Shown: piece after piece, positions 21,967-34,021 of the stretch
Layout of the letters: every line of letters starts with the position of its first letter
How positions within the stretch are numbered: position 1 is the stretch's first letter
Source of the DNA: Rhypophila decipiens
Lineage: Eukaryota > Ascomycota > Sordariomycetes > Sordariales > Naviculisporaceae
Direction of reading: 5' to 3'
DNA: 64,000 nucleotides
Assembly (NCBI GenBank): GCA_033297075.1
Contig: MU858143.1
Location: forward strand, 1-64,000
Program-made: the position numbers and the translations under genes
The notes under the pieces: model-generated
The model's input: only the letters and a program-made list of their open reading frames with translations
Told to the model about the DNA's origin: nothing
The model's database searches: none

Positions 21967-24900
21967 AATCCGTCTCTATAATACCCTAAAAAGCGCGTCC
22001 ACAAAAAAAACCCATCCGAGCGTACGGCGGAAAGGGCGTTTTCGCGATTTCTGTTCTTTGTCGATGAAGGCGCGTGCAGATTTCTACAGGCCTCGAAATA
22101 TACCAGTGGTTAAATTGGGTACCAAAGCAATCGCGTCCACCTAGCAATTTGATTTGTTTGCTCGACAGTGTCTGTGAAGCTATCCGTGCCAATCAATATG
22201 TCGTTCCTCGACTCGTGTGTCGCAAACGATTCTTGTTGCTTTCACTTTGTGAATGCGTCGCTGGAGAGTGCTCTTTGTTTGGCCGCAAGAGGTGATCCGA
22301 CGTGATTGAAAGGGGGTCCACGCGTGATGCCGTGAGGTTCAAATGCGAGGTGGAGATTTAAGATACTCTAGAGCGCGAAGGTTGAGGCTCTCCAGAGAAA
22401 AGAGATGTGATAAGGTGCAAGTGGAGAGGAGTGAGTTGAAAATTGAGAGTGGAGACCGCCTTTTATTTTTTCGGGAGAGGTACGAAGGGTTGGTGGCCAA
22501 AGGCGGAGCTTGCTTTTTTAGCTTCGGGTGGTACCTCTCTCAACGACAAAAAGGTAGTGCGGATGGGGTCAGGAAAATTGTGGGCTCTGATCGAGGGACC
22601 TCCAAACTTGAAATATCCACAATGAAATATTCCACAGTAGGCCACCTGACAGAAACTTAAAACGGTTCCCCTTGATGTTGGAGAAGAGTCGAGTTTCTGA
22701 TGCGATTGACTGAAGAGAGGCGAAATAAAAAGTCAATGACTGGGTGCAGCATTGAGAGAAACGACCTGGTTGGGAGGGAAAAAAAGCCGTGGAGGAGAAA
22801 AAGGAGAATCAAAAGAAGAGAAAGGTGGGGGGTGGCCACTGGCAGGTGGTAGCTTTCTGCTAATGCAAAACAGGATTAGCGGTAAAAAGGATGGTGGAAG
22901 CATAACGAACGGATACGAATTACCATCAGGCACTGGTGGTCCCTGCTGTTTTTGGTCAGATTGTCCTGTCTGTTGCCTCACGAGTTTTGAAACTTTTCAT
23001 CTTCTTTTCTCAAACTAACATTTTAGATGGCAGTTTCTCTGCTCCGTTGTTAACAGTAACCGGCAGATGATCCGCCACCCTACACGTTAGGATAAAATCA
23101 GTTCACAGTATGCGATCAGAAAGGAATCACATCAAAAGAAAATGCCTGCAAACTGATACCTCGGGAATGTCGCGAACAAGGAGTGACCTCATCCAACACA
23201 GTGCCAAATCGCCAAGGCTGTCGCGTCGACGCACTCAGGAGCGATGAAGTACCGCAGCTTCGGCTTGAAGTACCTCAATGTACCTTCCCACCTCCATACT
23301 AAACTACTGCACAGTTTAGGTCCCGGTTGCTGCCAGCCAAGTGCGGCCTGTCTGTTGTCAGCCTGTCACCTAAATGAGTCTGCTGGGGTTTCCTGAGCAC
23401 TACAAGCGCTAGGTGGGCACGCAGATTTATGCCCCATAATGATTTGATAGGGAATGGTGAATGGTGACACGCTCTCTGCTAGCGTCTCGACGGTGTCGTA
23501 GGGCAAGGTGCAAACTAGGTCAGGTAGCAAGGCATAGGGGGGTAATAATGAAGGAGTCTTCCGTAAAAGATTGGTGATCTAGTGATGTTTGAGATTGAGA
23601 TTACACCGTTGTGGCGGCGAGCCTTGAAGTTGTATCGCCGTCCTGGTCGGTAACCGCCCGGGCACTGCAGTGTCAAAGAGTCAAGGTGAGAGTACGGATA
23701 CGGATATTGGTTACCGATTCATGTGATGATCGGAAAATTTCAATCATGCTGCCCGAAATAAAGACATCAAATATACGGGATTTGGCTTGCCTCTCACCGA
23801 GTCACCAGCAGCCAACTGGCTCACTCTCAGATTACACTTCATAGCTACAATCCTTGGCCGGCCTATTACCTAAGATAAGCGCATCCGGGCTTTCGTCGAC
23901 AATGAAAAGGTTCTGCATGCCACAAACCACGAACAAGGTGTGAACAGCGTTTTCCCTTATACAAAGCCCCTCCCCATCGTCATCATCACATCTTGGTGCA
24001 AAGGGCTACCGGAGCCATCAACTAGAGGATCGAAGATTGCATCAAAACACCACGGTCCTGACTACTGACTTTCATTGCGTATCGTTCGGTTCGCACTTGA
24101 GAGTTGAGATCCCGCAATCTCAGACAAGCACGTGCCCAACCCGGTAGGGTTACATGAAGGTACCCAAGGGTACAGGGTGCCCGGAGTAGTGTATGTACAA
24201 TGTTCTGCGGCGAGTACGGATACACAAAGCTACGGATTACGCCCAACTCACAACCATGCCAGCGATACGGCGAGTCGGCGACGTACCGGTGCCGTCACAT
24301 CCCAGTGCAGCTCGAAATACCAATCTTGTGTCCCTGCTCGACGCGTCACCTGTCAGGCAAGAAGTCAGTCTGCAGTTTGAGTTTGTTACTCTCGCAAGAA
24401 AGCAAGAGAACAAATATCAAACCATAAAAGACCTTGAGCTCACGCGAGTAACAAGTAGCAGGACGGTCGGATACTGGTATCATGTCGTGTTCCTCAACAA
24501 CCCACAAATCTTGCTCTTGACAGGGTCAGGGGCTGGCTCGTGGGTAACCTGAAAGGTTCCCAGGGACTGTAGTGTAAAAACCAGTATCGTATCCGTATGA
24601 CTATCCGTACCTCCAGCGTGCGGCTCGACGTTTTGCCCCCATTCTTACTGCCGAAAGACGTCAAGGATTGTGTTGTTTTGGCGACATGAGGGGGGCCACA
24701 ACCGCGTACCGGTAGCACCACTTGGCCAGCCATTACCAATACCGCCCCCGCGTCTCCGTAAACGGACGACATGGAGCCACATAGAAATTAGCGCAGCTGG
24801 TTGCCAGTTCAAGCACCGAAGAAAATGGAAGCATGTTGATCCAGGCATCGTCATGGCGGCTCTGACCTCTTGTTTGCCAACCGGCAACAACTTCAACTCG

Positions 24901-27900
24901 TCGACGTGAACGGGAAATGTCAACTTGTCATCGCTTGCTCTGCGACAGAATATGTGTCCGGGCGTAGAACCTCTTACGTGGAATACTTGCCAGCTGTAGG
25001 GAGATTCAGGTGCCGTATTGAATGTTGGAAAGTTGATGGTGCTGACCAACAACAGCCTTGACTGTGGCCGGTTTCCGCCCGGAATTGGAATCCGCCGTCC
25101 TCTTTTCGTCCTCTTTTCTGCTCCTTTCGCTTGGTCCCTGCCTCTCCATGATGTGACTGGGGCTCACTGGGTAATCGGGTTTTGAGTTTGGACGAGCGGG
25201 AAGTAGTTTTGTCAGGTCAGGAGGATGGCGGAATAGATCTATGGCTGTCGATCCTATGCCCGTTCTATGGCATCGCCAGTGTTATATAGATGTATGTTAT
25301 TACATAGGAGATGTTGTGCGGAGTCCTATCCGTAGCAGACTGCAATGCAGCCATGTCACTTGCCCTGTGTCTGGCGATCTTCAGCCTGAACGCAAGTGTC
25401 AAAAGGCACACCAAAGGCCACCCGACCTTAGTGGAGAGTTAATACACTACGCTTGTATCCGATGTATGGGGTATGGATACGACACCAAAGCGCTCAAAGG
25501 TGCAGTTTCATGGCGTGGAATGGAACAAGTTGCATTTATTTATTTGACTTTGTCGCCAGGCTTGCTGCGGAACGCCAAAGAGCAGCAAAAGGCAAAAAGG
25601 CACATTGATAGGCATGCACGTCAATATGGCCCGGCTGGATCGGGAAAGGACATATACATCGTCAACACGAAAGCGTTGTGCGAACAAGAGAAAACAACAC
25701 ATCCGGTTATTAATATAAAAGTTGAGCCAACATTTTGTGCTGACTGCAGAGTCTCAGTTCTTGTACCTTTGCATTTCGGAACGAATTTCCAAGCCTCTTA
25801 GCGCCTCGCTCGCCAGTGACATATCCAGGTTTCTTTATCAAGCCTTCTTTTGCACCTCGCACTCTTTCTATCTCGATAAGACTCTAGAGCCGCCGTCGTA
25901 ATGTTGAGCCGAACGGTGGTCGAGTCTCGCAGCGTAGCGTTCACAGCAAACCTTTCTTACACATCGATGACAATTCGATTTTCTCCAGTGGTCATGACCC
26001 TTCCCCCTGTATAAACTTGCGGTGAAGATTTTGCTCCCGCCTCCTGAAACTGTGAGTTGTCGGTTTGGTCATTACCTAGGTAAGGCGGTTTTTTGTCTTG
26101 GACATCCGAATTTCGGCTTTGTCGGCTATTTGTTTTGGGGAGGAAAAGCAACATTGGCCGTACAATACTGCGTCCCAATGATTGCCGACATTTTGTCTTG
26201 ACCATTTATCCTCCCAGCCCCCTCATTGTAGAGAATTTCAAAGTCAATCAGCTACTGTAATTCCACCAGTCCAGTGTCCGCGGTACGAACAGCACAAGCT
26301 GAAGTGACATAGCCGAGTTGCTGGCGGCGTGCTCTGGTTTCTCGTTGGTTTCACAGACCAATCACCCGCAACGGGCATCTTTCCGCTCACCCACCCCCTC
26401 CGGCTCACCGCGCCGATGCCATCGGCTCCTTGCTCCCCACCAAGGACTTGGATTTAGTGTACACGTCCCTCTTCCGGGTGGACTCTTTTGGATGGTGGGA
26501 TGATGTGCAGCAACCCACGAGTCAAGCGTCGAACGAAACAAGCGTGGACACGAATCCCTGCAACAGCCTCCCCTGTCTTCCACTCTGCCTCGGCCAATCT
26601 TGCTCTCGGAGCGGCCTAGTGAGCAGTTGATGCCGAGAGAGGGGCCGTTCCCCGAAGACTGGGGGGACCTCACACTGTAACCTTTGTCCTCTTTTCATTG
26701 GCGAGCACGTTGGCGATCATCTCTCGGCCGATGCAAACCTTTGTTATTCTCTCAGACTCTCACAGATGCTGGCAGCAGGAGGCGGATGGCGCGCAATTAT
26801 CAAAATGATTGCCCCTTGTCCTTTGTTTGCCCTTCAGCGCATTAGATTCATGACAAGCGAACGATATGCACGGCTATATGGCTATATCGATCCAGGCTGA
26901 CGCAGCACATGCTCGTCGCTTGCCGAATCCGATCGCCAATCAAGTTGAAGAGCTATTTTTTCCTGTCGTATAGAAGCATGAAGGAAAAAAGGCGCTTGCT
27001 CTCAACAGTGTGCAGTGGGACGCGATGCCAATTCTGTCCGGCACTTGGAGGTCAGTAGTAGTAGTGTAAGTACACGTGTGAGCTCCTGGGAAAAAAAGCA
27101 CTGGACGCCAATGAGCGACGCGATACCGTAGTCTTCTTGTGTCAACAACTGCACCTCGAGATGGCGCCCTCGAGACGCGTTTTGATCTCGAAACTGCTCT
27201 GCCCCTCCCTGCCCACCAGCCCACCCACCCCTCGCAAGTGGCGTTCGGGACGAAAGTGGTCCTTTCAAGGGTCATAAAACGGTTAAGTGGGGAGCTGGGC
27301 GACCCGACGACTGAGGCTCTGGGAGGGTCTCTATCGTGAATCCACTCCCACGGGTTCTGTGCGACGTACGTATAAAAATTGGAGTTATGAGGGGCGTCTT
27401 CTAGAAGCTCATCCATCTTCTTCTGTTCCTCCCCACTGTGTGCACACACAGTTGTTGTTGCGGGTAGGCAAAGTGGGAGTCACATTTTTCTACCAGGCCT
27501 AAATTCAACGACAGTTGTTGAATGATGTGCTCATCCGTCTTGTTCCCATAAGGCACGGGTCGATGCTGCCTGCCCTTTCTTTTTGAGTACTCTTCTTTTT
27601 ATTTCTGTGCAGCACCTCTGCGTTTTGTAGTGGCTGGAAAAGAAAAGTTAAAACAACAGAGGCTCTGCGAGCACGCCGTTCGCTACGCCACTACGAGCTG
27701 GCATTGCAGCTCCGAGTCGGACTTGCGACAAAAGACATGCCACGTTTCCCTCGCAGACCAGTTGCCTCCGCGGCCGGTGCGTGCTCGAATATAGGACGAG
27801 CGAGTCATGCTTTGAGCGACAACGGCAGGTCGTTGCTTGGATGAATTGGCCTTGGTGTATCGGACCTTCCCGCGCATCGGCCTCCATATTTGCCGTGGAC

Positions 27901-28379
27901 CCCCCAATGTTTAGGTCCCGTTGTAATTGGGTTTTACCGCGTGTCCACTATCTAGCAAGTCGAGCAACAGGCTACATGATAGGTATGTAGTGTATGAGGG
28001 TTGTGTTGTAGGAAATTTTTGTGTTTCCACCACAACCGCTGCTGCCAAGTGCCAACCTGGGCAAGATATCACATCGCCCTCAGATACCGGTAGTTGAAGA
28101 ATCGTAGGTGTAAAAGGAGCGCTTGTGACTGGTACAAATATGCAGGACTTCATTGGGCAAAGACATTCCCGGTGTTAAAGCCGTGTGAAGGTGTTCGTCG
28201 AACCCTTGCTTTGGTGGCGTTTATGATGTACAATGCTGTACGGATACAGCTGTCTCGCGGTTGGTACCGCCTGTCTACTCCGTAGGATGAATCAACAGGT
28301 ACAGGTACTCCGTATGGATACTGCCAAAAAGAGAACCGTCTCGTTTCTATTTAATCGCCTAGCACCAAAAACCAGCAAC

Positions 28380-28409
28380 TGACACTGATCTTAGCAGCTG
28401 TCAGTGTCA
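28380..28409. repeat. 9-bp perfect inverted repeat
   Basis: TGACACTGA at 28380-28388 and its exact reverse complement at 28401-28409, separated by 12 nt. Isolated in gene-free DNA; role unknown. Confidence 0.6.
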
Positions 28410-29067
28410 AAAAGAACACAAGGGCTCGGTTTACATACGATTCTTGGCACATCGCAGCAATGGCGCAACGTCGGCCGGATTGTGATAATTTGCAATTTTT
28501 TCCATGACTGATGACGCTTATGGCCTCTGTATTAGGCCCGGATGGTTCGGTTCCTTTTGGGGTTGTTAACTACTGTACGTAGGAGATGGTTCGTGGTTTA
28601 TTTCGATCTCCCTCCGGCCAACCTGCAACCTCCCCATATCCTTCAGGTGCAATCTGATCAAGATCACATCACTTGGCGAAAAGAAGGACTAGAAATAGTG
28701 CAAAGCTTGGAAAGAGGAGAAAAGGATATTCGTCCGGCTTCTACCCGAATTTCGCCCGGCAAATGTCACCCCTTGAACCCGGATATACTTTAGTTTCTCT
28801 GTCTTGAGTCTTTTCCATCTCGACTAAATATTCAATAGTTCCTTTTTTTCGGCGTGCCTCGGTGGGTGTGGAAAAATGAAGGTCGGTTTTTTTTTGGTTT
28901 TGTTTTTTAATCGGCAGAGGTGAAAAAAGCACGGGCAAAGCTGAGAGGGACTAAGAGACAGGGCACAGGGATCCAAAAAGGAGAATCTCATTCTCTTGGC
29001 AGTCATCTCAAAGAAATCGTTGGGCTTCTGAGTTTTGACACTATCGTGAAGGCTAATAGCACAGATA

Positions 29068-29122
29068 TTTGAAAATACCAAACCGAAATAGGATAATTTC
29101 GGTCGAGCCGGGTATTTTCAAA
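29068..29122. repeat. Nested perfect hairpin
   Basis: Outer arms TTTGAAAATACC (29068-29079) and its exact complement (29111-29122); inner arms ACCGAAAT (29082-29089) and ATTTCGGT (29096-29103); 6-nt loop. Together these make 20 base pairs with two small internal bulges. It lies far from any gene and could be a small structured RNA or a foldback-element remnant. Confidence 0.6.
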
Positions 29123-29592
29123 GTGAAGAATGGGAACCAGGTCCCCTGATTAGCCCAAAACCAGGTGCATCTGCTCGACTCAGCTCGAGGCTCGAGCAAG
29201 CAAAAAGACCGCTTACATGAGACATATTTGATAGGGGGTGTGTACGGAAGCCCAAAGACGCAGTTCAACATAAAAATGAAGGGCGCGGTATATCCGTTAC
29301 CCGTGAACCTTCGACAATGCATTATTAGCGGTCCTATCGGCATACCGCCCCGGCATTTGAGGACCGGTCAAGGATACGTGTGCCAACATCAACACATCCG
29401 TGTGAGTTTCTCACTTTCTACCTCGTCACAGTATCTCGTCACCCTCTTCCTTTATTTTACACGACGCCGTGTAATTGCGAACAGGAGGGAATGAATGGTT
29501 CGCGAATGGGTACCCTGAAGTGGACATTTGACCCGTATAGATGCAATGTCGTCTTGTCCACATTGACCAAACAGCCGGGACCTAAAATGATG

Positions 29593-29606
29593 CCCCCCCC
29601 CCCCCC
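29593..29606. repeat. 14-bp C homopolymer
   Basis: Uninterrupted cytosines in the gene-free region. Confidence 0.9.
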
Positions 29607-31003
29607 AATCTAGTGTACACGTGTAAGTGTACGGATAGATCTGACCTTCTCCATCTCGTGCATCTCAGATACATGGTCTTGGAGCAACAACACCGTTTTC
29701 CTGTTATATACAGTGTACGAGACTACCTACCCTTCGAGAACGGGCTACTCCGTGCTGTACGGTTTATGTACTACCGATTGATGCTCACGTCGTTCGTTAC
29801 GATATTTCCCTATTCTCCGACATTTTCTCCATCTTCAATGAATCAGAAACAGGCATAGACCTGACCTGCCTAGTTTTCGCTAGTCGCTTCGCTGAGCTAA
29901 TGATTATGATGATACGTATCCGTACTGTATCCATATCCTGGTCAACTTGCCCTTACCTAGGTAACTGTGAGCTGTACATTACAGTACTATATGTGTACCA
30001 TTGGTTGGGATCGGTATGTATGCATTTCAGATGCGGATGCCTGGGTTTTATGAATTTTATTACTTTTTTAACTCTTTCCCTATCAACTAGATCCAACTTG
30101 AAGGTACCCGAGTCAACCGGCTTTTCCATGGATGAAACTCTGACAAGCTTCAAGTTGCATGATAGTATTGGGGGGCCGTGATTTAGCATTATTTATGAGC
30201 ATCCGTACAAGGTACGTATGTGTATGCAGTACGGGATTATCCTGTAAACCCTTGGCCGGGTTTAAACCTGGGCAAAGTTGGGGGTATAGTGGTATTGTTT
30301 ACTTCAGTACAACCGCACCTGAGCACATTTTGATTTTGGAGCCTTGCTCATTTTTCTTTTTCTTACCTCAAAGTTGTTAACGTGGTACCGAGAAGAACAT
30401 GCCCGGAATGTTTGTTTGTACAATCCAACCCTAGGAAGTTTGTTATTTTGGTACCAATAGTGGCAACGACACCGGTTCTCTGAGCCAGTGGTTGAAAAAA
30501 AAGAAAGAAGAGAAAGAGAAGTAAGTATATCTAAAAACCTTTCCAGGGCTGGATTGTATGTACGTACTCCGTACCAGTGCTGGACTTGGAGTAGTACACA
30601 AAACCGTTCAACGTTTTTTCATCTTCACACACACAAGGGGTTTTGACAAGAGGGCCCGTCCGCCCGGCCCCCAGCAGGAGCAGTATTCCCTGAAACGGTA
30701 TTCCGCAGCGTGTACACGTAGTTAGGTATTTTGCTCAGAAATGTCACCCTGAACCTCCTTTTGAGGTTTATTGGTTGTGAATGGCTGAATTTCACATCTG
30801 GGTGCTGTTTAGAGTCCGGACCAGGAAAAATCTGGATGTCGCCTTACAACTCATGAGCAGCGACTGACTGGCAGTGATGAGAACAAACGCGCGTCATTTT
30901 TATCATGGGTTGACAGGCATCTCCGTTTCATACGTCCTTTTTTGTTCAGTCGGAAATATATCCCTGATGGCGATGTAAGCACGCTCTTTTTACACAGACA
31001 TGA

Positions 31004-31076
<73 letters not shown>
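31004..31076. repeat. TG/GA compound microsatellite
   Basis: About eight TG units pass directly into 29 GA units (31019-31076), the longest dinucleotide repeat in the window. Confidence 0.95.
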
Positions 31077-31079
<3 letters not shown>

Positions 31080-31596
31080 GTGACATGTTCGTATGGACAC
31101 ACAAACTTGCCATGAAGTTGTGGTCCGATAAGTAGAGTTACTAACCAACCTGCTTGAGAGTGGATGATGTGATGCGGTGGCGATGATAACCAGGGCCCAA
31201 GTGCGTTATTATAGTGAATCTAACCAGCCCCCCGTTCGAAGCTATTCACGCTGTAATGTGAGTGACCTTTAAGTCACAGACAGAATACAGATGGAGGTGA
31301 GGTAAAGATTTTTTCCTCGGCAAGTAAGTTATCTATCGCCATATCAGTACATAAAGCAGGTGAAGTCGTCCTCATCTTCATCACGGGACACACCTGCTAC
31401 GGAGGAGAGGTTTGAACGTCAGCACACTGAACCAATCATATAGGGCTTGCCTTTGCACTTTTGACTTGAAATCACAAGGAAAAACTCGTACTCCGTACAG
31501 TACGTACTCCAAAACTTGGATATGGTATATACCTACGGGTTACCTACCACACATGAAACGCAAGGCATCAGTCACTTTGGTCAGTCACCCAGTCAG

Positions 31597-31636
31597 TCAC
31601 CGCTGTCAGACAGCGGTGAAGGGGGGGGGGGGGGGG
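31597..31636. repeat. 9-bp hairpin followed by 16-G run
   Basis: TCACCGCTG (31597-31605), a 5-nt loop, then CAGCGGTGA (31611-31619), one base, then sixteen guanines (31621-31636). The stem is perfect. The pairing of a GC-rich hairpin with a homopolymer is unusual but has no assigned role. Confidence 0.7.
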
Positions 31637-34021
31637 TGGTAGGCACGAGGAAACTTCCAGTTTACATAATGAGTTTCATATGTGGTGCAATGGCTCAGGA
31701 GAAACATCAATGTTCTGTGTAGTATCATCCTAAATGCATTGCCTACATGTAGATTCTAGCACGTGGGTGATATTAAAGCCCTAATGAGGCGGCGGTGGTG
31801 GTGACGGTGACGGGCACGGAATTGATACAGAGAAGATACGGTGCAATTTCTTTCCTTGCAACCGAAAAAAGGTAACGTCTGAGGAAAGGCTTGTTATTGT
31901 GGTCGAAGGAATATCCTTTCTCGACATGTTACGGACCGGTTTACCGCGAGGTTCCCCGTCATACGCGTCTCAGAGACCTCTCCTTTTCAGCCTTGGCGTC
32001 CGTCCGTGGGGATGATTTTCTTGTCAGTTTCGAAGAAAAGAATTGCATGTGTGATGGTTTTTATTTTTCGGTGTTAATAATGTGGTGGCGATACGTTTTG
32101 TTCTTCTAAAATTTTGTCATATGGAATATCACCACCTACCTTAGGTTCAACCGAGACGGTATCTGGCGAGATACGTCTGGTACATGTAACTGTACCGCCT
32201 GATTTTCTGCCTTTTCCCCGTATGGATAGGATCCCATGCCTATTTTCCTTTTTTAACCTTTTCTGCACCCTGAATGTTGACCAGAATACCTGAACTGGAA
32301 CATCTATTGCATTATTAATATTAGACCTCGAGTCATTCGGTTCCGGACACTGTGAAGTTGTGAACAACATGTAAGTTGATGGAACGGCAGGTGCAAGGAA
32401 AAAATCTTCCCTTTTTTGCCTCTTGGTATTTGTGAGCTCAAACGACCCCGACCCTTCGGCACTCACCTCGGTCAAAGTTACCTGTCAGTCAGGTTATGAC
32501 TGCTACTAGTCAGGTTTATGCATTGCTGTCGTGTAATGCGTCACAAGTCTGAGGCAGCTGCGTGACTGGGCTGGTTGGCGTGGCGTGTAAACTTTCTTTG
32601 ACTTTATGATACCCTTTGCTCCATGACATGTATTGCCGGAAAGCAGGGTCTGGCTACTTATCACTGATCAGTCATACATCCTTCTTGGAGCCAAGGGTAG
32701 AGAGTAGATACATTTTTGTCTACACTGTGTTCCAGGAAGTCAGGTATCTTATACGAAAGTCTGGCAACGGGGCTTCCTCCGAGCATCCCAAGGTAGAATT
32801 AAATCATACCTGCAATAGATGCGGACCGAAACGGATCTCGACAATAAGCCACCATGGGCAAAGGCTTTCTGGTCGTAACTCTATCGAACCTGAGCAAGCA
32901 TGTGATATTTGTCGTTATTGTGCGCATGTGGCACATGAGAAAGAAACCTGGCAAGACGGTTCGCACGTTGAGTAGAGGAGAGGCAGGTGAAAAATGGGGG
33001 GCAATGAGCAAGAGTCGCTGTCGGAAGATTGACGTCGGACCTCGTTCCTAGGCCCATGGGATTCCGAATCACTGTATACGTAGTCTATAGTGATATGGAT
33101 GGGCCTGTAATATAATCGCAAAGATCCTGCGGGACGAGAGGATCTCCGTCCCAAGCACTTGGAGGAGATCCATATGGGAACGGACGGCGGGGATAACGGC
33201 GACCGTATCGTCCCAAGTGCAAGCACAACGGGTCGGGTTCCAGTAGCTAAAATAACAATGAGATAAAGGGCGTTCATGGCCCCATGCGGGTTGGGTATGT
33301 TGGAGGTCGTAGAGGAGGAGCGGGAAGCTGGAGGAGGTACCGGTAGGCGCGGGAGGAGGGGTCTCTGCCCGTCCCTCTTCTGCCCACAGAAACAAGTTGG
33401 AGATGATGGGTAGCACATATCCACTGGACCCATGAGTTTAAACGAGCTTCATCAGTTGTGTTCGTGGGTTTGTTGGAGTCGATGCCCGTCCCGTCCGTGG
33501 GTTATATGGAGATGGTGATCCATTTTAAATGGTAGGTCGATGGGTACACGGGGGCCGCTTGGACGTTGTAAGCCTCTGCGGGGGGGCCGAGTTTATGTTG
33601 ACTTTATGTTTCTTGAAGGTGGGAACAAGATGGAAATGGGCGCGTACAAGTCCGTTGAAGGAGAACGGTTGACAGGTCAACTGAGATATCATGTGTGAGA
33701 AGCTATGCCTCTCCAAAGGGCAACCGACTCCAGGAAATTGCACACTTATAACAACAAGGAACAACACTGCGAAAGAGTAATCAAAGAAGCTCATTTTTTG
33801 CTTGCTGCCCAACAATATGACGGACATGTCTGCTCGTGTTATGCCGTCGTTGCTCAGGTCAGATATATATGGAGCTGGAAACTGTGACCTGTTCACCAAA
33901 ACAAGTGCCCAGCTATCGTCGAGCGGCCAGCAAAACACGGGCATAACTCCCTACTTCTTACGGATGCATGAAACAGCTCGTCGAGTCCAGCTGCAGAGAC
34001 CAAGACCCCAAACGGCTCTCT

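Larger units (their letters stand above)
21967..34021. other. 12-kb gene-free region
   Basis: No reading frame here looks like a real protein: the longest (25241-25801, 186 codons) is of random, cysteine-scattered composition. Base composition is not strongly AT-biased, so a large RIP-mutated transposon is not obvious. Contents seen: TACGGA(G/T)TA-type motifs (23693, 24215, 28276, 28306, 30565, 31489), hairpins (28380, 29068, 31597), a TG/GA microsatellite (31004-31076), and C and G runs. The left part is likely the promoter and leader of the zinc-finger gene. Long non-coding transcripts are possible but not shown. Confidence 0.55.

Noticed and set aside
25241..25801. 186-codon frame in the gene-free region
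   Set aside because: Scattered cysteines, no domain, no codon preference like the real genes nearby and no conserved neighbourhood. Likely a chance frame.
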